Positions 35,624 through 44,989 of a DNA stretch of 64,000 bases are shown here, piece by piece. The first letter of the stretch is position 1; each line of letters opens with the position of its first letter. The notes beneath the pieces were generated by a model. That model was not told where the DNA came from and ran no database searches. It was given only the letters and a program-made list of their open reading frames with translations. The translations under genes and the position numbers were made by a program. Source of the stretch: RPQJ01 sp963732375 (GTDB lineage Bacteria > Pseudomonadota > Gammaproteobacteria > Steroidobacterales > Steroidobacteraceae); contig CAVSZE010000014.1 of NCBI GenBank assembly GCA_963732375.1, forward strand, positions 1 to 64,000. The letters are read 5' to 3'.

Positions 35624-37501
35624 ATGAAAGACCAGTCCGCGCCGGCGTCGATGCGTGTAGCGCTCGTCGGGGTGCCGAACTGCGGCAAGACGGCACTCTT
35701 CAACCGGCTCACCGGCAGCCGGCAGAAGGTTGCCAATTACGCCGGTGTCACCGTCGAGCGCAAGGAAGGCTCCTTTGTCAGCCCGGCACGGCAGCGCCAG
35801 TACCGCGTGCTCGACCTGCCCGGCTCCTACAGCCTTACGCCCACGACGCTGGACGAGGCGATCACCAGGGATTTCCTGCTCGGCCGGCTTGCCGGCGAAC
35901 CCGCGCCCGAATTCATCGTGTGCGTCGTGGACGCCACGAACCTGCGGCTGAACCTGCGCCTGGCGCTGGAACTGCGCGAACTCGGCGTGCCGATGATCGT
36001 GGCGCTGAACATGAGCGACCTCGCGCACGACCGGGGTTACCGGCTCGACCGCGAGCAGCTCGAGCGCGAACTCGGCGTGCCGGTGGTCGAGACGGTCGCG
36101 GTCGCCGCCGCCGGGCACGAAAAGCTGGTCGCAGCGCTCGATGCCGCAACGCAGCCCGATGCGGCTCCTGCGCGCGAATGGCACGACCCGAGTTTCGCGC
36201 ACATCCAGCACACACAGCGCGAGGTGCGCCGCATCCTCGCAGTCGTCGGATATACGGAACCCGTGCGTGCACGCGCATTGCGGCGTCTCGACGCACTGGT
36301 CATGCACCCGTTTGCCGGGCCGCTGATCCTCGCTGTGCTGCTGTTCTTCGTGTTCCAGGCGGTGTTCAGCTGGGCCGCGCTGCCGATGGAGCTGATCGAC
36401 TCGGGGGTCTCCTGGCTGGGCGAGCAACTGCGGGAGCAACTGCCGAACGGCGCGCTCAGGAGCCTGCTCGTGGACGGCATCATCGCCGGCGCCGGCAGCG
36501 TGCTGGTATTCCTGCCGCAGATCCTGATCCTGTTCCTGTTCATCCTGGTGCTCGAGGACACGGGCTACCTGCCGCGCGCCGCCTACCTGCTCGACCGGCT
36601 GATGGGGAGCGTCGGCCTCTCGGGGCGTGCCTTCATCCCACTTCTTTCGAGCTTTGCCTGCGCGGTGCCGGGCATCATGGCGACTCGCACCATCCCCAAC
36701 CTGCGCGATCGCATCGCCACCATCATGGTTGCGCCGCTGATGACCTGCTCGGCGCGACTGCCCGTGTACGCGCTGGTGATCGCCGCGTTCATCCCGAATC
36801 AACCGATCGGACCATTCAACCTGCAGGGGCTCGTGCTGTTCATCCTGTACGTGGCCGGCATCGTCGCGGCGATGGCCGTCGCCTGGGGGCTGAAGCGCAC
36901 GGCGCTGCGATCCTCGTATCACCCGCTGCTGCTCGAGCTACCCGAATACCATTGGCCGAACCTGCGCAGCGTCTCGCTGGGCCTCTGGGAGCGCGCCAAG
37001 GTGTTCGTGAGCCGCGTCGGCACGATCATCCTCGCGCTGATGATCGTGCTGTGGTTCCTGAGCAGCTACCCGGCCCCACCCGCCGACGCGACCGGTCCAG
37101 CGATCCAGTACAGCTTCGCCGGCTCGATCGGTCGCGCGCTGGAGCATGTGTTCGCGCCAATCGGTTTCAACTGGCAGATCTCGCTTGCACTGGTGCCCGG
37201 ACTCGCGGCGCGCGAAGTCGCGGTGGGCGCGCTGGGCACGGTGTACTCGCTCTCGGCGACGGGCAACGACGTCTCGGGCACGCTGGCGCCGATGCTCGCG
37301 GGCACCTGGAGCCTGGCGACCGCGCTCTCGCTGCTCGCCTGGTTCGTGTTCGCGCCGCAGTGCCTGTCGACGATCGTGGTGGTGCGGCGCGAGACCAACT
37401 CGTGGCGCTATCCGCTGATCATGACCGGATATCTTTTTGCACTAGCCTACGCCGCCGCATTCGTCACCTATCACACTGCGCTTGCGCTGGGTGCAGGCTG
37501 A
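35624..37501 (+). CDS. feoB: Ferrous iron transporter FeoB
   Basis: 625 aa, shorter than E. coli FeoB (773). An N-terminal G domain (GVPNCGKT at 16-23, DLPGSYSL, NMSDLA) and helical spacer precede about eight membrane segments with the Gate signatures, including SFACAVPGIMATRTI and later VPGLAAREVAVGALGTVYS. It imports Fe2+ and would feed the very high heme demand of this locus. Start ATG 35624 follows the feoA stop. Confidence 0.95.
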   Translation: MKDQSAPASMRVALVGVPNCGKTALFNRLTGSRQKVANYAGVTVERKEGSFVSPARQRQYRVLDLPGSYSLTPTTLDEAITRDFLLGRLAGEPAPEFIVCVVDATNLRLNLRLALELRELGVPMIVALNMSDLAHDRGYRLDREQLERELGVPVVETVAVAAAGHEKLVAALDAATQPDAAPAREWHDPSFAHIQHTQREVRRILAVVGYTEPVRARALRRLDALVMHPFAGPLILAVLLFFVFQAVFSWAALPMELIDSGVSWLGEQLREQLPNGALRSLLVDGIIAGAGSVLVFLPQILILFLFILVLEDTGYLPRAAYLLDRLMGSVGLSGRAFIPLLSSFACAVPGIMATRTIPNLRDRIATIMVAPLMTCSARLPVYALVIAAFIPNQPIGPFNLQGLVLFILYVAGIVAAMAVAWGLKRTALRSSYHPLLLELPEYHWPNLRSVSLGLWERAKVFVSRVGTIILALMIVLWFLSSYPAPPADATGPAIQYSFAGSIGRALEHVFAPIGFNWQISLALVPGLAAREVAVGALGTVYSLSATGNDVSGTLAPMLAGTWSLATALSLLAWFVFAPQCLSTIVVVRRETNSWRYPLIMTGYLFALAYAAAFVTYHTALALGAG

Positions 37502-37511
37502 GGACGACACG

Positions 37512-37676
37512 ATGCTGGAGCAGATTATCGTGTGGGTCATCGTAGCCGCGGCCGCGGTCTACGCGGCGGTGCAGATATCGCGCAGTTTCCGCAAGGGCAG
37601 CGATCACTGCGGCGACTGCGGAATAAACGAACTCAACAAGGGCGCCCGGAACAAGGACGCGGTCGACGGCGACTGA
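37512..37676 (+). CDS. FeoB-associated Cys-rich small membrane protein
   Basis: 54 aa: one N-terminal membrane helix (IIVWVIVAAAAVYAAV) and a short tail with CGDC. Proteins of this form commonly follow feoB and may act as a FeoC-like partner. ATG 37512 is ten bases after the feoB stop; ten more open codons upstream lie inside feoB and were not used. Confidence 0.78.
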   Translation: MLEQIIVWVIVAAAAVYAAVQISRSFRKGSDHCGDCGINELNKGARNKDAVDGD

Positions 37677-37753
37677 CCTCGCTGCGCGCGCGAAACTCGC
37701 GGCGACCGGGCGATTCCCGGGATACAGCGCCCGTGATACCGCTCGCAAAGACA

Positions 37754-37784
37754 GGGGCGCGCGGGACCAGTCCCTGCGCGCCCC
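37754..37784. terminator. GC hairpin between the convergent feo operon and the NapC-like gene
   Basis: GGGGCGCGC-GGGA and TCCC-T-GCGCGCCCC pair with one bulged base around a short CCAG loop. No T-run; placement between converging transcripts fits a bidirectional stop. Confidence 0.55.
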
Positions 37785-37801
37785 CGTTAATCCGTGCTGG
37801 C

Positions 37802-39262
37802 TCAGGTTCCGGTCGCGACGGACGGCGGGGTCTCCGCTGTGCCCGGTGCCGGCGGCTCTTCGCCCGCCAACTCGTAGAGGATCGCGGGATCCTGCTCTTC
37901 CTCTGCCAGCAGCGAGTGGCAGGTGTCGCACTTCTTGCTGATCTTCTCGCCGTCCTCTGTCGCGTGCTTCTTGTCGTGGCAACGGAAGCAGCCGGGTGAC
38001 TGCTTGTGCCCGATGTGATTCGGGTAGGTGTTCCAGGTGACCTTCATCGCCGGGAACACGTTCCAGCTGTAGACGTCGCCGAGCGCCTTGCCGGCCTGCG
38101 CGATCGCGTCGGCCTTCGATTTGGCGAGGTCGGGATAGTTCTTGGCGTAAAAGGCCGCGATGTCGGCCGCAATGCCGGCCCGCGCTGCCTCGTGCGACGG
38201 GTACTCAACCTGCACCGCCCGCAGGCCCTCGCGCTTGATGAACGGCAGTGTCTTGTCGATCAGGCCCTGGTCCATCGAGTTGTCGATCTCGTTGGCTGGC
38301 TCCCGGTAGACGTGCGTCGGCCGGTTGTGGCAGTCGACGCAGTCCATCTGCCGCCACTCCGCGTCCTTGGGCGCCTCTTCGTTCTTGAAGAGCTTGACCT
38401 TGCCATCCACACCGGTCATCTCGACGTCGTAGATCTTTTCACGACTCGGGTCCGACAAGTATCGGACCTTGACGCCCGGGGCCACGTGCCAGTGGATGCC
38501 GGACGCGCCACGGCCATGCTGGCCACCGACCTTCAACATCATCACCGTGTGCAGTTCGGTGTTCTGCTCGTCTTCTGAGTAGTGAACGCGCTCCTTGAGC
38601 TTGTCGCCGGTGAATTTCGTCGGCAGGTGGCACTGCTCGCAGGTCTCACGCGCCGGGCGCAGGTTGTGCACCGGCGTACCGATCGGCGTCGGATACAGGT
38701 TGAATGCCACCGCGATCAGCTGCCAGCTGCCGGAAATCTTGGACTTTACGAACCAGTCGGCTCCGGCGCCAATGTGGCATTCGGCGCAGGCGACGCGCGA
38801 GTGCGGCGACCGCTGGTGCGCCGTGAATTCCGGCTGCATCACGGTGTGGCAGGCCGTGCCGCAGAACTCCACGGATTCCATGTACTCGACGCCCTTGTAG
38901 GTGCCGACCGCGAGCACCACCAGACCTATCAGCGACATCACCCCGAAGGCCGCCAGCGCCTTGCGAGTCCGCGGCTTGTTCATGTCGATTATCGGCAGGT
39001 GCGGCACGGGCTCGCCATGAGCCACCGCCGCGCGCTCCTTCTTGGTCTGCCGCCAGATGCCGATGGGAACCAGCGTGAGTCCGGCCACGACCACGGCGGG
39101 CAGCAGAAGGTAGGTGATGATGCCCAGGTAGGGCCCACCCCGGAATCCCAGGTTCTGGATCAGGAACAGCGTGACGAAGAGCAGGAAACCGACCAGCGCG
39201 ATCGCAGTGCCGACCATGCTCATCGCGCTGCGGGTGATTACCGAGAAATAGTTCCTGATCAT
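37802..39262 (-). CDS. NapC/ImcH-like membrane multiheme cytochrome c
   Basis: 486 aa. About three membrane segments at the N-terminus (20-130), then a periplasmic domain with five CXXCH sites (CAECH, CEQCH, CVDCH, CFRCH, CDTCH) and one CX3CH site (FCGTACHTVM) that takes the place of the first NapC/NrfH heme. The block CHIGAGADWFVKSKISGSWQ is typical of NapC/NirT-related quinol dehydrogenases of the ImcH kind. It would pass electrons between quinone and periplasmic carriers. Last gene of the leftward redox cluster, with a 136-bp gap before it, so it may have its own promoter. Confidence 0.85.
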   Translation of the reverse strand: MIRNYFSVITRSAMSMVGTAIALVGFLLFVTLFLIQNLGFRGGPYLGIITYLLLPAVVVAGLTLVPIGIWRQTKKERAAVAHGEPVPHLPIIDMNKPRTRKALAAFGVMSLIGLVVLAVGTYKGVEYMESVEFCGTACHTVMQPEFTAHQRSPHSRVACAECHIGAGADWFVKSKISGSWQLIAVAFNLYPTPIGTPVHNLRPARETCEQCHLPTKFTGDKLKERVHYSEDEQNTELHTVMMLKVGGQHGRGASGIHWHVAPGVKVRYLSDPSREKIYDVEMTGVDGKVKLFKNEEAPKDAEWRQMDCVDCHNRPTHVYREPANEIDNSMDQGLIDKTLPFIKREGLRAVQVEYPSHEAARAGIAADIAAFYAKNYPDLAKSKADAIAQAGKALGDVYSWNVFPAMKVTWNTYPNHIGHKQSPGCFRCHDKKHATEDGEKISKKCDTCHSLLAEEEQDPAILYELAGEEPPAPGTAETPPSVATGT

Positions 39263-39398
39263 GCGTGGCCCCCGGGCCGTGTTTTGCGAGTCATGCTTGT
39301 CGCGGGCGAAGCATAACGCTTTGCCCTATCGTAACCAACGACGCCGCTTCACCGCGGCGAATACCTATGCTGGTGTAATCTCCTGCCGAGTCAGGCAG

Positions 39399-39707
39399 TT
39401 ACTTAAGCGTGGAGTAATACGCTGCAAGGTTGGCGATGTCGGTGGCGGAGAGCTTCTTCGCCTCCTTCGTCATCTTCGGGCTCTTGGTGCGCGTGCCGTT
39501 CTGGTATTCCTGGATCGCCTTGGTGAACTTGTCCACCGACATGCCGGCGATGCCCGGGAATTCATCGTCGCCCTTGCCATCATCGCCGTGACAATCCACG
39601 CAGGAGCCCTCCGACAGTTTCTTGCCGGCAGCGGCGTCAGCCGCGTAGGTCGGTGCCGCGAACATCGCGCAGGCGCACAGCATCAGGGACAGGGAAAGTC
39701 TGTTCAT
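39399..39707 (-). CDS. Periplasmic monoheme cytochrome c (paralogue of the 9304 gene)
   Basis: 102 aa with a Sec signal ending PTYAADA and one CVDCH site. It matches the 9304-9615 protein along its full length (shared CHGDDGKGDDE, VDKFTKA, AKKLSA, AAYYSTLK). Located between the NrfD gene and the NapC-like gene. Probably the periplasmic partner that takes electrons from these membrane modules to the MtrA conduit (inference). Confidence 0.88.
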   Translation of the reverse strand: MNRLSLSLMLCACAMFAAPTYAADAAAGKKLSEGSCVDCHGDDGKGDDEFPGIAGMSVDKFTKAIQEYQNGTRTKSPKMTKEAKKLSATDIANLAAYYSTLK

Positions 39708-39800
39708 CGCATTTCTCCGGGATATTGGGTGCCAGACGGCCGACGTGCTGCAAGTGGCCTGTATTCTCGTCGAACCTGCCCTTTACCGCCAGCGCACCCT

Positions 39801-41021
39801 CTAATTGGCGGCGAGGCCGCGCTCCTCCATCCATCGCGGGGGCAGCAGGTAATGGAGCCCGACCAGGATGATGAACGGCAGCGCGAGCAGCACGATCGCC
39901 GTCGTCAGGCTCTCTATGCCCGTCATCTCCATACTGTATTCCATCAGCCCACGCAGGCTCTTCGAGAATTCCTGACCGCCGATCACTACGTTCCAGCGCA
40001 TGGCGAAGATTCCCACCTGCAGCAACAGCACGGAAACGAAGTACATCAGCGTGCGCATGCCCGCGCTGATGCGCTTGCTGCGGACCAGCGACAGGATCAG
40101 CAGCGGCAGCAACATACCGAGCCCCACCTGCACGACCACGAGGCTGTTGAACAACCTCACTGACACGAGCTCGCCCAGGATCCTGATCGATTCCTCGCTC
40201 TGGTACACACGATGGATGTATTCCAGTCCCTCGAACGCGAAGTCGACGATCACCGCCACCAGCAGGAACAGCCCGACCGTGTCCAGGCAGCGCATGTCCA
40301 TCTTTTCCCTGCGCAGCAGGTTCAGCACGATGTACACCAGCATCACCATGGCGATGCCCGACACGATCGCAGAGAGAAGGAACACGATGGGCATCAGTAC
40401 GCTGCCCCACCAGGGGTTCGCCTTCACCGACCCGAAGATGAATCCAACGTAGCCGTGCAGCAGGAACGCCGAGGGGATGCCGATGACCGTCACGATCTTG
40501 CTCGTCTTGTGATCCCAGGCCACGGCCTCCGGGCTGATGTCGTTCGAAAAGAGTGAGAGCGCTCGGTACAGCGCCTTCTTTACGCCAGTCGCCTCCCGCG
40601 CCATCAGGACCAGCTGCTGGCGGTATTCCAGCCAGACCTCGATCAGCAGGATACCCATCAGGTACCACAGGTAGACAAAGCCGAACATCGCCATCGCGGA
40701 GGTCGGCTGCGGAGTCATGAAGATCTCGTACGCACGTTCCGGGTGCCCGAGGTGCAACTGCAGCGGCATGCCCGCGATCAGCATGAATGACAGCGCCGTG
40801 AGCAGCGCCAGCCGGTAGGTCGGCTGCACTGCGACGACATTGAACACCTTCACGAGCGAGGCGAGGATGAACGCGCCTGCGACGATTCCGGTGATGTACG
40901 GATAAACGACGATCAGGATCGCCCACTGGGTCTCGACTTCGTTCGGGTAGATGAAGCCGATCACCTGGCTGAACTGGTGGGCAAGCTGGTCCAGGAGCGC
41001 CTGGGGCACCGTGCCGCTCAT
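39801..41021 (-). CDS. NrfD/PsrC-family quinone-interacting membrane subunit
   Basis: 406 aa with about ten membrane segments and family features such as QLHLGHPERAYEIF after the early helices. No metal-binding site is expected; the subunit houses the quinone site. It overlaps the ferredoxin gene by four bases, giving the classic FeS plus NrfD pair. No molybdopterin catalytic subunit accompanies it; an octaheme cytochrome does. Confidence 0.9.
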   Translation of the reverse strand: MSGTVPQALLDQLAHQFSQVIGFIYPNEVETQWAILIVVYPYITGIVAGAFILASLVKVFNVVAVQPTYRLALLTALSFMLIAGMPLQLHLGHPERAYEIFMTPQPTSAMAMFGFVYLWYLMGILLIEVWLEYRQQLVLMAREATGVKKALYRALSLFSNDISPEAVAWDHKTSKIVTVIGIPSAFLLHGYVGFIFGSVKANPWWGSVLMPIVFLLSAIVSGIAMVMLVYIVLNLLRREKMDMRCLDTVGLFLLVAVIVDFAFEGLEYIHRVYQSEESIRILGELVSVRLFNSLVVVQVGLGMLLPLLILSLVRSKRISAGMRTLMYFVSVLLLQVGIFAMRWNVVIGGQEFSKSLRGLMEYSMEMTGIESLTTAIVLLALPFIILVGLHYLLPPRWMEERGLAAN

Positions 41022-41797
41022 CGGACTTCTCCGTCAAGGTTGGCGTAGAGCGCCTTGGGTTCGGTATTCAGGTCGGGCTTCAACACGCTGATGACGTTTT
41101 GCCGCTGGAAGCTCACCAGCCGATCGGCCCGGCCCTTCAGGTCGCCGAAAATCCGCGCCTCCGTCGGGCAGACCTCGACGCACGCCGGCGCCAGGCCCTT
41201 GGTGATGCGGTGGTAGCAGAACGTGCACTTGTCCGCGGTCTTGGTCACCGGATTCAGGTAGCGGGCACCGTATGGGCAGGCCTGGATGCAGTACCGGCAG
41301 CCGATGCAGCGCTTTTCGTCGACCAGCACGACGCCGTCCTTGGTCTGGAACGTCGCGCCGACCGGGCAGACCTGCACGCACGGCGGATGCGCGCACTGGT
41401 TGCACAGCTTGGGGACGAAGAAGGTACGCACGACCTCCGGGTCCACCGGCTGATCCTGCTCGGCGAGCCGCTCCTCCGGCGTCCTGGTGCTGATGGATTC
41501 CACCTTCACCTCGCCATCGGCATGGATCGAATAGCGCTCGATCCAGGTGCGGAAGAAGAACGGCTCCTCGGGTACTCCGTTCTCCGTCTTGCAAGCCTCG
41601 ACGCAGCGATTGCAGCCGATGCACTTGTCGACGTCGATTCCCATGCCGTACCAGTGGTCCGTCGGGTCGTAGCCGGACGAGGCTTTCGGTGCCGCCGTGG
41701 CGGGATCATTTCCTGCTGCCTGCGCAGCGATCGCACCGCAGGTAGCGGCGGCCGGGAAGAATACGATCGCGCCCTTGAGGAACTCGCGCTTGTTCAC
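41018..41797 (-). CDS. Periplasmic four-cluster ferredoxin (HybA/NrfC-like), Tat signal
   Basis: 259 aa from GTG 41797, overlapping the octaheme stop. The N-terminus NKREFLKGAIVFF is a Lys-Arg variant of the Tat motif. Four 4Fe-4S motifs follow: CIGCNRCVEAC, CNQCAHPPCVQVCP, CIGCRYCIQACP, CTFC...CVEVCP. It would relay electrons between NrfD and the multiheme cytochrome on the periplasmic face. Confidence 0.92.
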   Translation of the reverse strand: MNKREFLKGAIVFFPAAATCGAIAAQAAGNDPATAAPKASSGYDPTDHWYGMGIDVDKCIGCNRCVEACKTENGVPEEPFFFRTWIERYSIHADGEVKVESISTRTPEERLAEQDQPVDPEVVRTFFVPKLCNQCAHPPCVQVCPVGATFQTKDGVVLVDEKRCIGCRYCIQACPYGARYLNPVTKTADKCTFCYHRITKGLAPACVEVCPTEARIFGDLKGRADRLVSFQRQNVISVLKPDLNTEPKALYANLDGEVR

Positions 41798-42537
41798 TTG
41801 AGGCCCTCCGGCAGGTGAGCGTAATGGCACTGCCAGCACACGTACGTGCGGCCGTGCGAACCGACGTCGACTCTCGAATTGGCTGCGGCTGGATCGGTCG
41901 ATGCAGTGTCGTGGCAGCGTGCGCAGGCTTCACGCCGCTGCGGTACCGTCGGGAACGCCGTCCGCGGGTCCTCCAGGTGCTGCTCGGGAACCTGGTGGCA
42001 TTCGGTGCAGGCGAGTTCCGCGTGCGTCGACGTCGCCTTGATCCTGGCGATGCGGCCATGGCAGCCGCCGCAGTCCTGGGGAGTCTGCTCCGGCTTGGGA
42101 TCGTGCGGATCGTGGCAGCTGACGCAGCGCTTGCCCGGCTTGTGCTTCTGGCCATCGACCTGCGGGAATCCGTTGGGCCGCGATGCGACGAACCCGTGGC
42201 ACCCGAGGCAGAACTCCCGTTCGCGGTGCTTGGGCGGGATGGCGTTCTTGTCGTCCTTGTTTGCGACGTGGGCGGCCGCCGGCCCGTGGCAGTTCTCGCA
42301 ACCGATCTTGCGGTGGAATCCGCCGAGCTTGGTGTCCCACTCGTCACGATGGCAGTCGCGGCAGCTCATCATGCCCGCGTAGTGCATCGGCTTGTCCATT
42401 TCGCGGACCACTTTGGCCGCCTGGTGCGGCTTGGCCGAAATCCACGACTCGGGCAGCAGGAAGAATCGGGTAACGACGACAACCAGGAACAACCCAACGA
42501 TGACGCCGAGTCGCTTGACCTGCTCCGGGAGCTTCAT
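41794..42537 (-). CDS. Membrane-anchored octaheme cytochrome c
   Basis: 247 aa. One N-terminal membrane helix (LGVIVGLFLVVVVTRFF, uncleaved anchor likely) and eight CXXCH sites (CRDCH, CENCH, CLGCH, CVSCH, CGGCH, CTECH, CARCH, CWQCH). First gene of the octaheme-ferredoxin-NrfD-monoheme set. It lacks the catalytic Lys-heme (CXXCK) motif of NrfA, so it is an electron carrier and not a recognisable reductase. Confidence 0.88.
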   Translation of the reverse strand: MKLPEQVKRLGVIVGLFLVVVVTRFFLLPESWISAKPHQAAKVVREMDKPMHYAGMMSCRDCHRDEWDTKLGGFHRKIGCENCHGPAAAHVANKDDKNAIPPKHREREFCLGCHGFVASRPNGFPQVDGQKHKPGKRCVSCHDPHDPKPEQTPQDCGGCHGRIARIKATSTHAELACTECHQVPEQHLEDPRTAFPTVPQRREACARCHDTASTDPAAANSRVDVGSHGRTYVCWQCHYAHLPEGLK

Positions 42538-42732
42538 TTCCGGCTCCAGCGGGCTCGCGGGCCTGCCGACGAACCGGCAATAGCGGAAATTCTTAAGTCG
42601 GCTGCCATGATTCCCCCTGTGCCGTCCCGCCCACCAGGTGCGCGGGTCGGGGCGATGTTAGGTCGCAGCCGGATCGAATCATCTAGGTAATTTCAACTAC
42701 CCTGCCACAGACGGGTGGGCTCGAATGAGCAA

Positions 42733-42758
42733 CGGGCCAGCCCCGAGGGGCCGGCCCG
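42733..42758 (-). terminator. GC hairpin after the 13-heme/cytochrome b gene
   Basis: CGGGCC-A-GCCCC-GAG-GGGCC-GGCCCG can fold into an imperfect hairpin about 50 bases past the stop, within the 270-bp gap before the octaheme gene. There is no strong T-run. The rest of that gap holds nothing recognisable. Confidence 0.4.
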
Positions 42759-42807
42759 CGCCTCACCTCACAAACTCCAGGGCTCAACCAATGCGCCTGT
42801 TTGTCGT

Positions 42808-44940
42808 TCACTTCTTTCCGGGGCCACGATCTCCGGCGCCACCCTGGTCGCCGCGGCGAGTCCGCGGCTGCGTCGTGTAGCCCGTGAAGATGCTGGCATC
42901 CAGGGGGAAGGCATCGGGGCTGAAGATGGCATCGTAGATGTGCCAGCCGACCGCCAGCAGCAAAACGACCAGTGCCTGGTGGGAATGCATCATTGCCGCC
43001 AGCGCGATCGCCTGGCCGGGCAGGTGATTGGCAACAGGTATCGGGAACCACAGGATGATCCCGCTCAGCGCCATCACCACGACGCCGGTCAGCACCAGCC
43101 AGTAGGTGAACTTTTCCTTGTAGTCGTACCAGTCACGGTCTGCCGGCCTGGTCGCGAGGCCCAGGCCGTACCTGGTGTCCTGGGCTGCGTCGAGCAGGTC
43201 CTGCCGCGATATGAGCATTGACAGGCGCCAGCCGCGCACCGTGACCCCGAACACGGCAGTGACGATGTGCAGCAGCAGCAGCGCTGCCAGCGCCGCCCCG
43301 GCGTAATGGTGGATGCGCCTCGCGATCTCCACACCGCCGACCAGGGAGAACAGCCACTGCGAGGCTGCGAGGTGGTGGAGCTTTTGCGCCAGTCCGGTCG
43401 CCGCAAGCACCGCGACCAGCAGGATCAGCACGAGATGCTCCGCGATCCGCGCCGCCGGGAATCTCCGGATCCTGCTGGCGTCCCTGGCGGCAACGGTCTC
43501 GCTGCCCGCCTTTGCGGCAGCGGTCCGCCCGACGACGTGCTGCCTCGCATGGAGCACGATGTGCAGCAGCATCCCCAGCAGCATCAGCGGCAGCAGCACC
43601 GTATAGGACCGGTCGACGAGGAACAGCACCGGCGTGCGCGACAGGCTCGGCGTGTAGTGCGACAGCCATGCGTCCGGGAACGCCACGCTCGCATCTTCGT
43701 GGCACTGCCGGCATTTTTTGAGCAGCAGCGTCTTGACAGCGCCGGGACCGAGCGCCGATATCGACTTGATGTCGTGCGTCCCATGGCAGTCGGTGCAGAC
43801 CGCAATCGGCCTCGCCGGCTGATCAGCGCCGGCGGCCTGGTCCCGGTAGATGCTGACCGTCGAGCCATGGAAATCCGACAGGTAGGTCTTCACGACGTCG
43901 GTGGAGAGCCCATATTTGCGGGCAATGGCCTCGTTGGCGTGGCAGCTGCCGCACATGAACGGGATGTCGTAGTGATAGCCGGCAGTCAGCGGGTCGCCGG
44001 TGTCATGCGCCCTGTGGCAGTCGACGCAGATCGGCACGTCCTGGTTCTTCGCATTGACCAGGGCATCGCCATGCACGCTGGATGCGTAGCTGGCGTAGAG
44101 CGCCGCGTGGCACTCGCCGCATTTTGCCGCGCTCGCCGCCCGGTCGTGGCTGAATGACGTGATCCGGTGCGATCCGTGGCAGTCGACGCAACCAGGCGTA
44201 CCCGGATGGCCCTGCTTCAGCAGGTTGTAGTGGATGCCCTCCTGCGCCTTCGTATACATGTCGAAGTGACAGTGCTTGCAGAGCTCGTTGGGCGCTCCCG
44301 TCCCGGAGCCACCGCCAGCGACACCTTCCCGAGGGTGCGCCTGCCGGGAATATCCGGCGTGACATCCCGAACAGCTCAGGTTGCCGTGGACCTTGGGAGT
44401 TGGGGTGGCCGTGCCCACGCTGGCTTCGCCCTGCACTACCGCCAGGGCTTGTGCCGGGTGGCATCCCAGGCAGTGAGTGGTCTCGTCATCAAGGACTGCG
44501 CCTCCACTGACCGGCATGATCGAGTGGGCCGGGTGACAGTCAGTGCACAGCGGAACCCGACCCGCAGCTTCCTGCGCGAGCAGGCTCCTGTGCACCGCGA
44601 AGCGGCCGAGTTCCTGGTCGAGGTGGCATCGCCTGCAGATCCGGGAATAACGGAGCTTGAATAGCTCCTCGCTCCTGAAGCTCTGCTGCTCGTGACCCTT
44701 GCCGGTCAGTGATCGGTCGTGGCAGTCGGTGCACGCCAGGAAGCCGTGCACCGAGGCCTTGAATTTCCGCTCATCTACGTAGGCCTGGATCCTGCCGCCC
44801 TGGGGAAACTCGATCACAGTGCCCTTGTCCGCGTGGCAGGCAAGGCAGGCCTCGGTCTCGGCTGGCGCGGGCGCGTGGACCAGGACCCCGAGGGCCACGA
44901 CTCCGAGCAGCCGCAGCAACCTCGGCAGCCGATCGGTCAT
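42808..44940 (-). CDS. 13-heme cytochrome c fused to a cytochrome b561-like domain (CbcL-like)
   Basis: 710 aa. Sec signal, then 13 CXXCH sites spread over about residues 30-440, followed by a six-or-so-helix membrane domain from about 450. That domain carries paired His suited to di-heme b (HIVLHARQH, RRIHHYAG, LLLHIV, MMHSHQ). The layout is like Geobacter CbcL, which has nine hemes c plus a HydC/FdnI-type b domain and oxidises menaquinol, but with four more hemes. The C-terminal tail is Gly/Arg-rich. ATG 44940 gives the signal peptide. Last gene of the c3-ferredoxin-HybB set. Confidence 0.9.
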   Translation of the reverse strand: MTDRLPRLLRLLGVVALGVLVHAPAPAETEACLACHADKGTVIEFPQGGRIQAYVDERKFKASVHGFLACTDCHDRSLTGKGHEQQSFRSEELFKLRYSRICRRCHLDQELGRFAVHRSLLAQEAAGRVPLCTDCHPAHSIMPVSGGAVLDDETTHCLGCHPAQALAVVQGEASVGTATPTPKVHGNLSCSGCHAGYSRQAHPREGVAGGGSGTGAPNELCKHCHFDMYTKAQEGIHYNLLKQGHPGTPGCVDCHGSHRITSFSHDRAASAAKCGECHAALYASYASSVHGDALVNAKNQDVPICVDCHRAHDTGDPLTAGYHYDIPFMCGSCHANEAIARKYGLSTDVVKTYLSDFHGSTVSIYRDQAAGADQPARPIAVCTDCHGTHDIKSISALGPGAVKTLLLKKCRQCHEDASVAFPDAWLSHYTPSLSRTPVLFLVDRSYTVLLPLMLLGMLLHIVLHARQHVVGRTAAAKAGSETVAARDASRIRRFPAARIAEHLVLILLVAVLAATGLAQKLHHLAASQWLFSLVGGVEIARRIHHYAGAALAALLLLHIVTAVFGVTVRGWRLSMLISRQDLLDAAQDTRYGLGLATRPADRDWYDYKEKFTYWLVLTGVVVMALSGIILWFPIPVANHLPGQAIALAAMMHSHQALVVLLLAVGWHIYDAIFSPDAFPLDASIFTGYTTQPRTRRGDQGGAGDRGPGKK

Positions 44941-44989
44941 TGCCGGCCTGTACCGCGCTGCGAACACCCTCTTGTGTCCTGGCCCCGGG

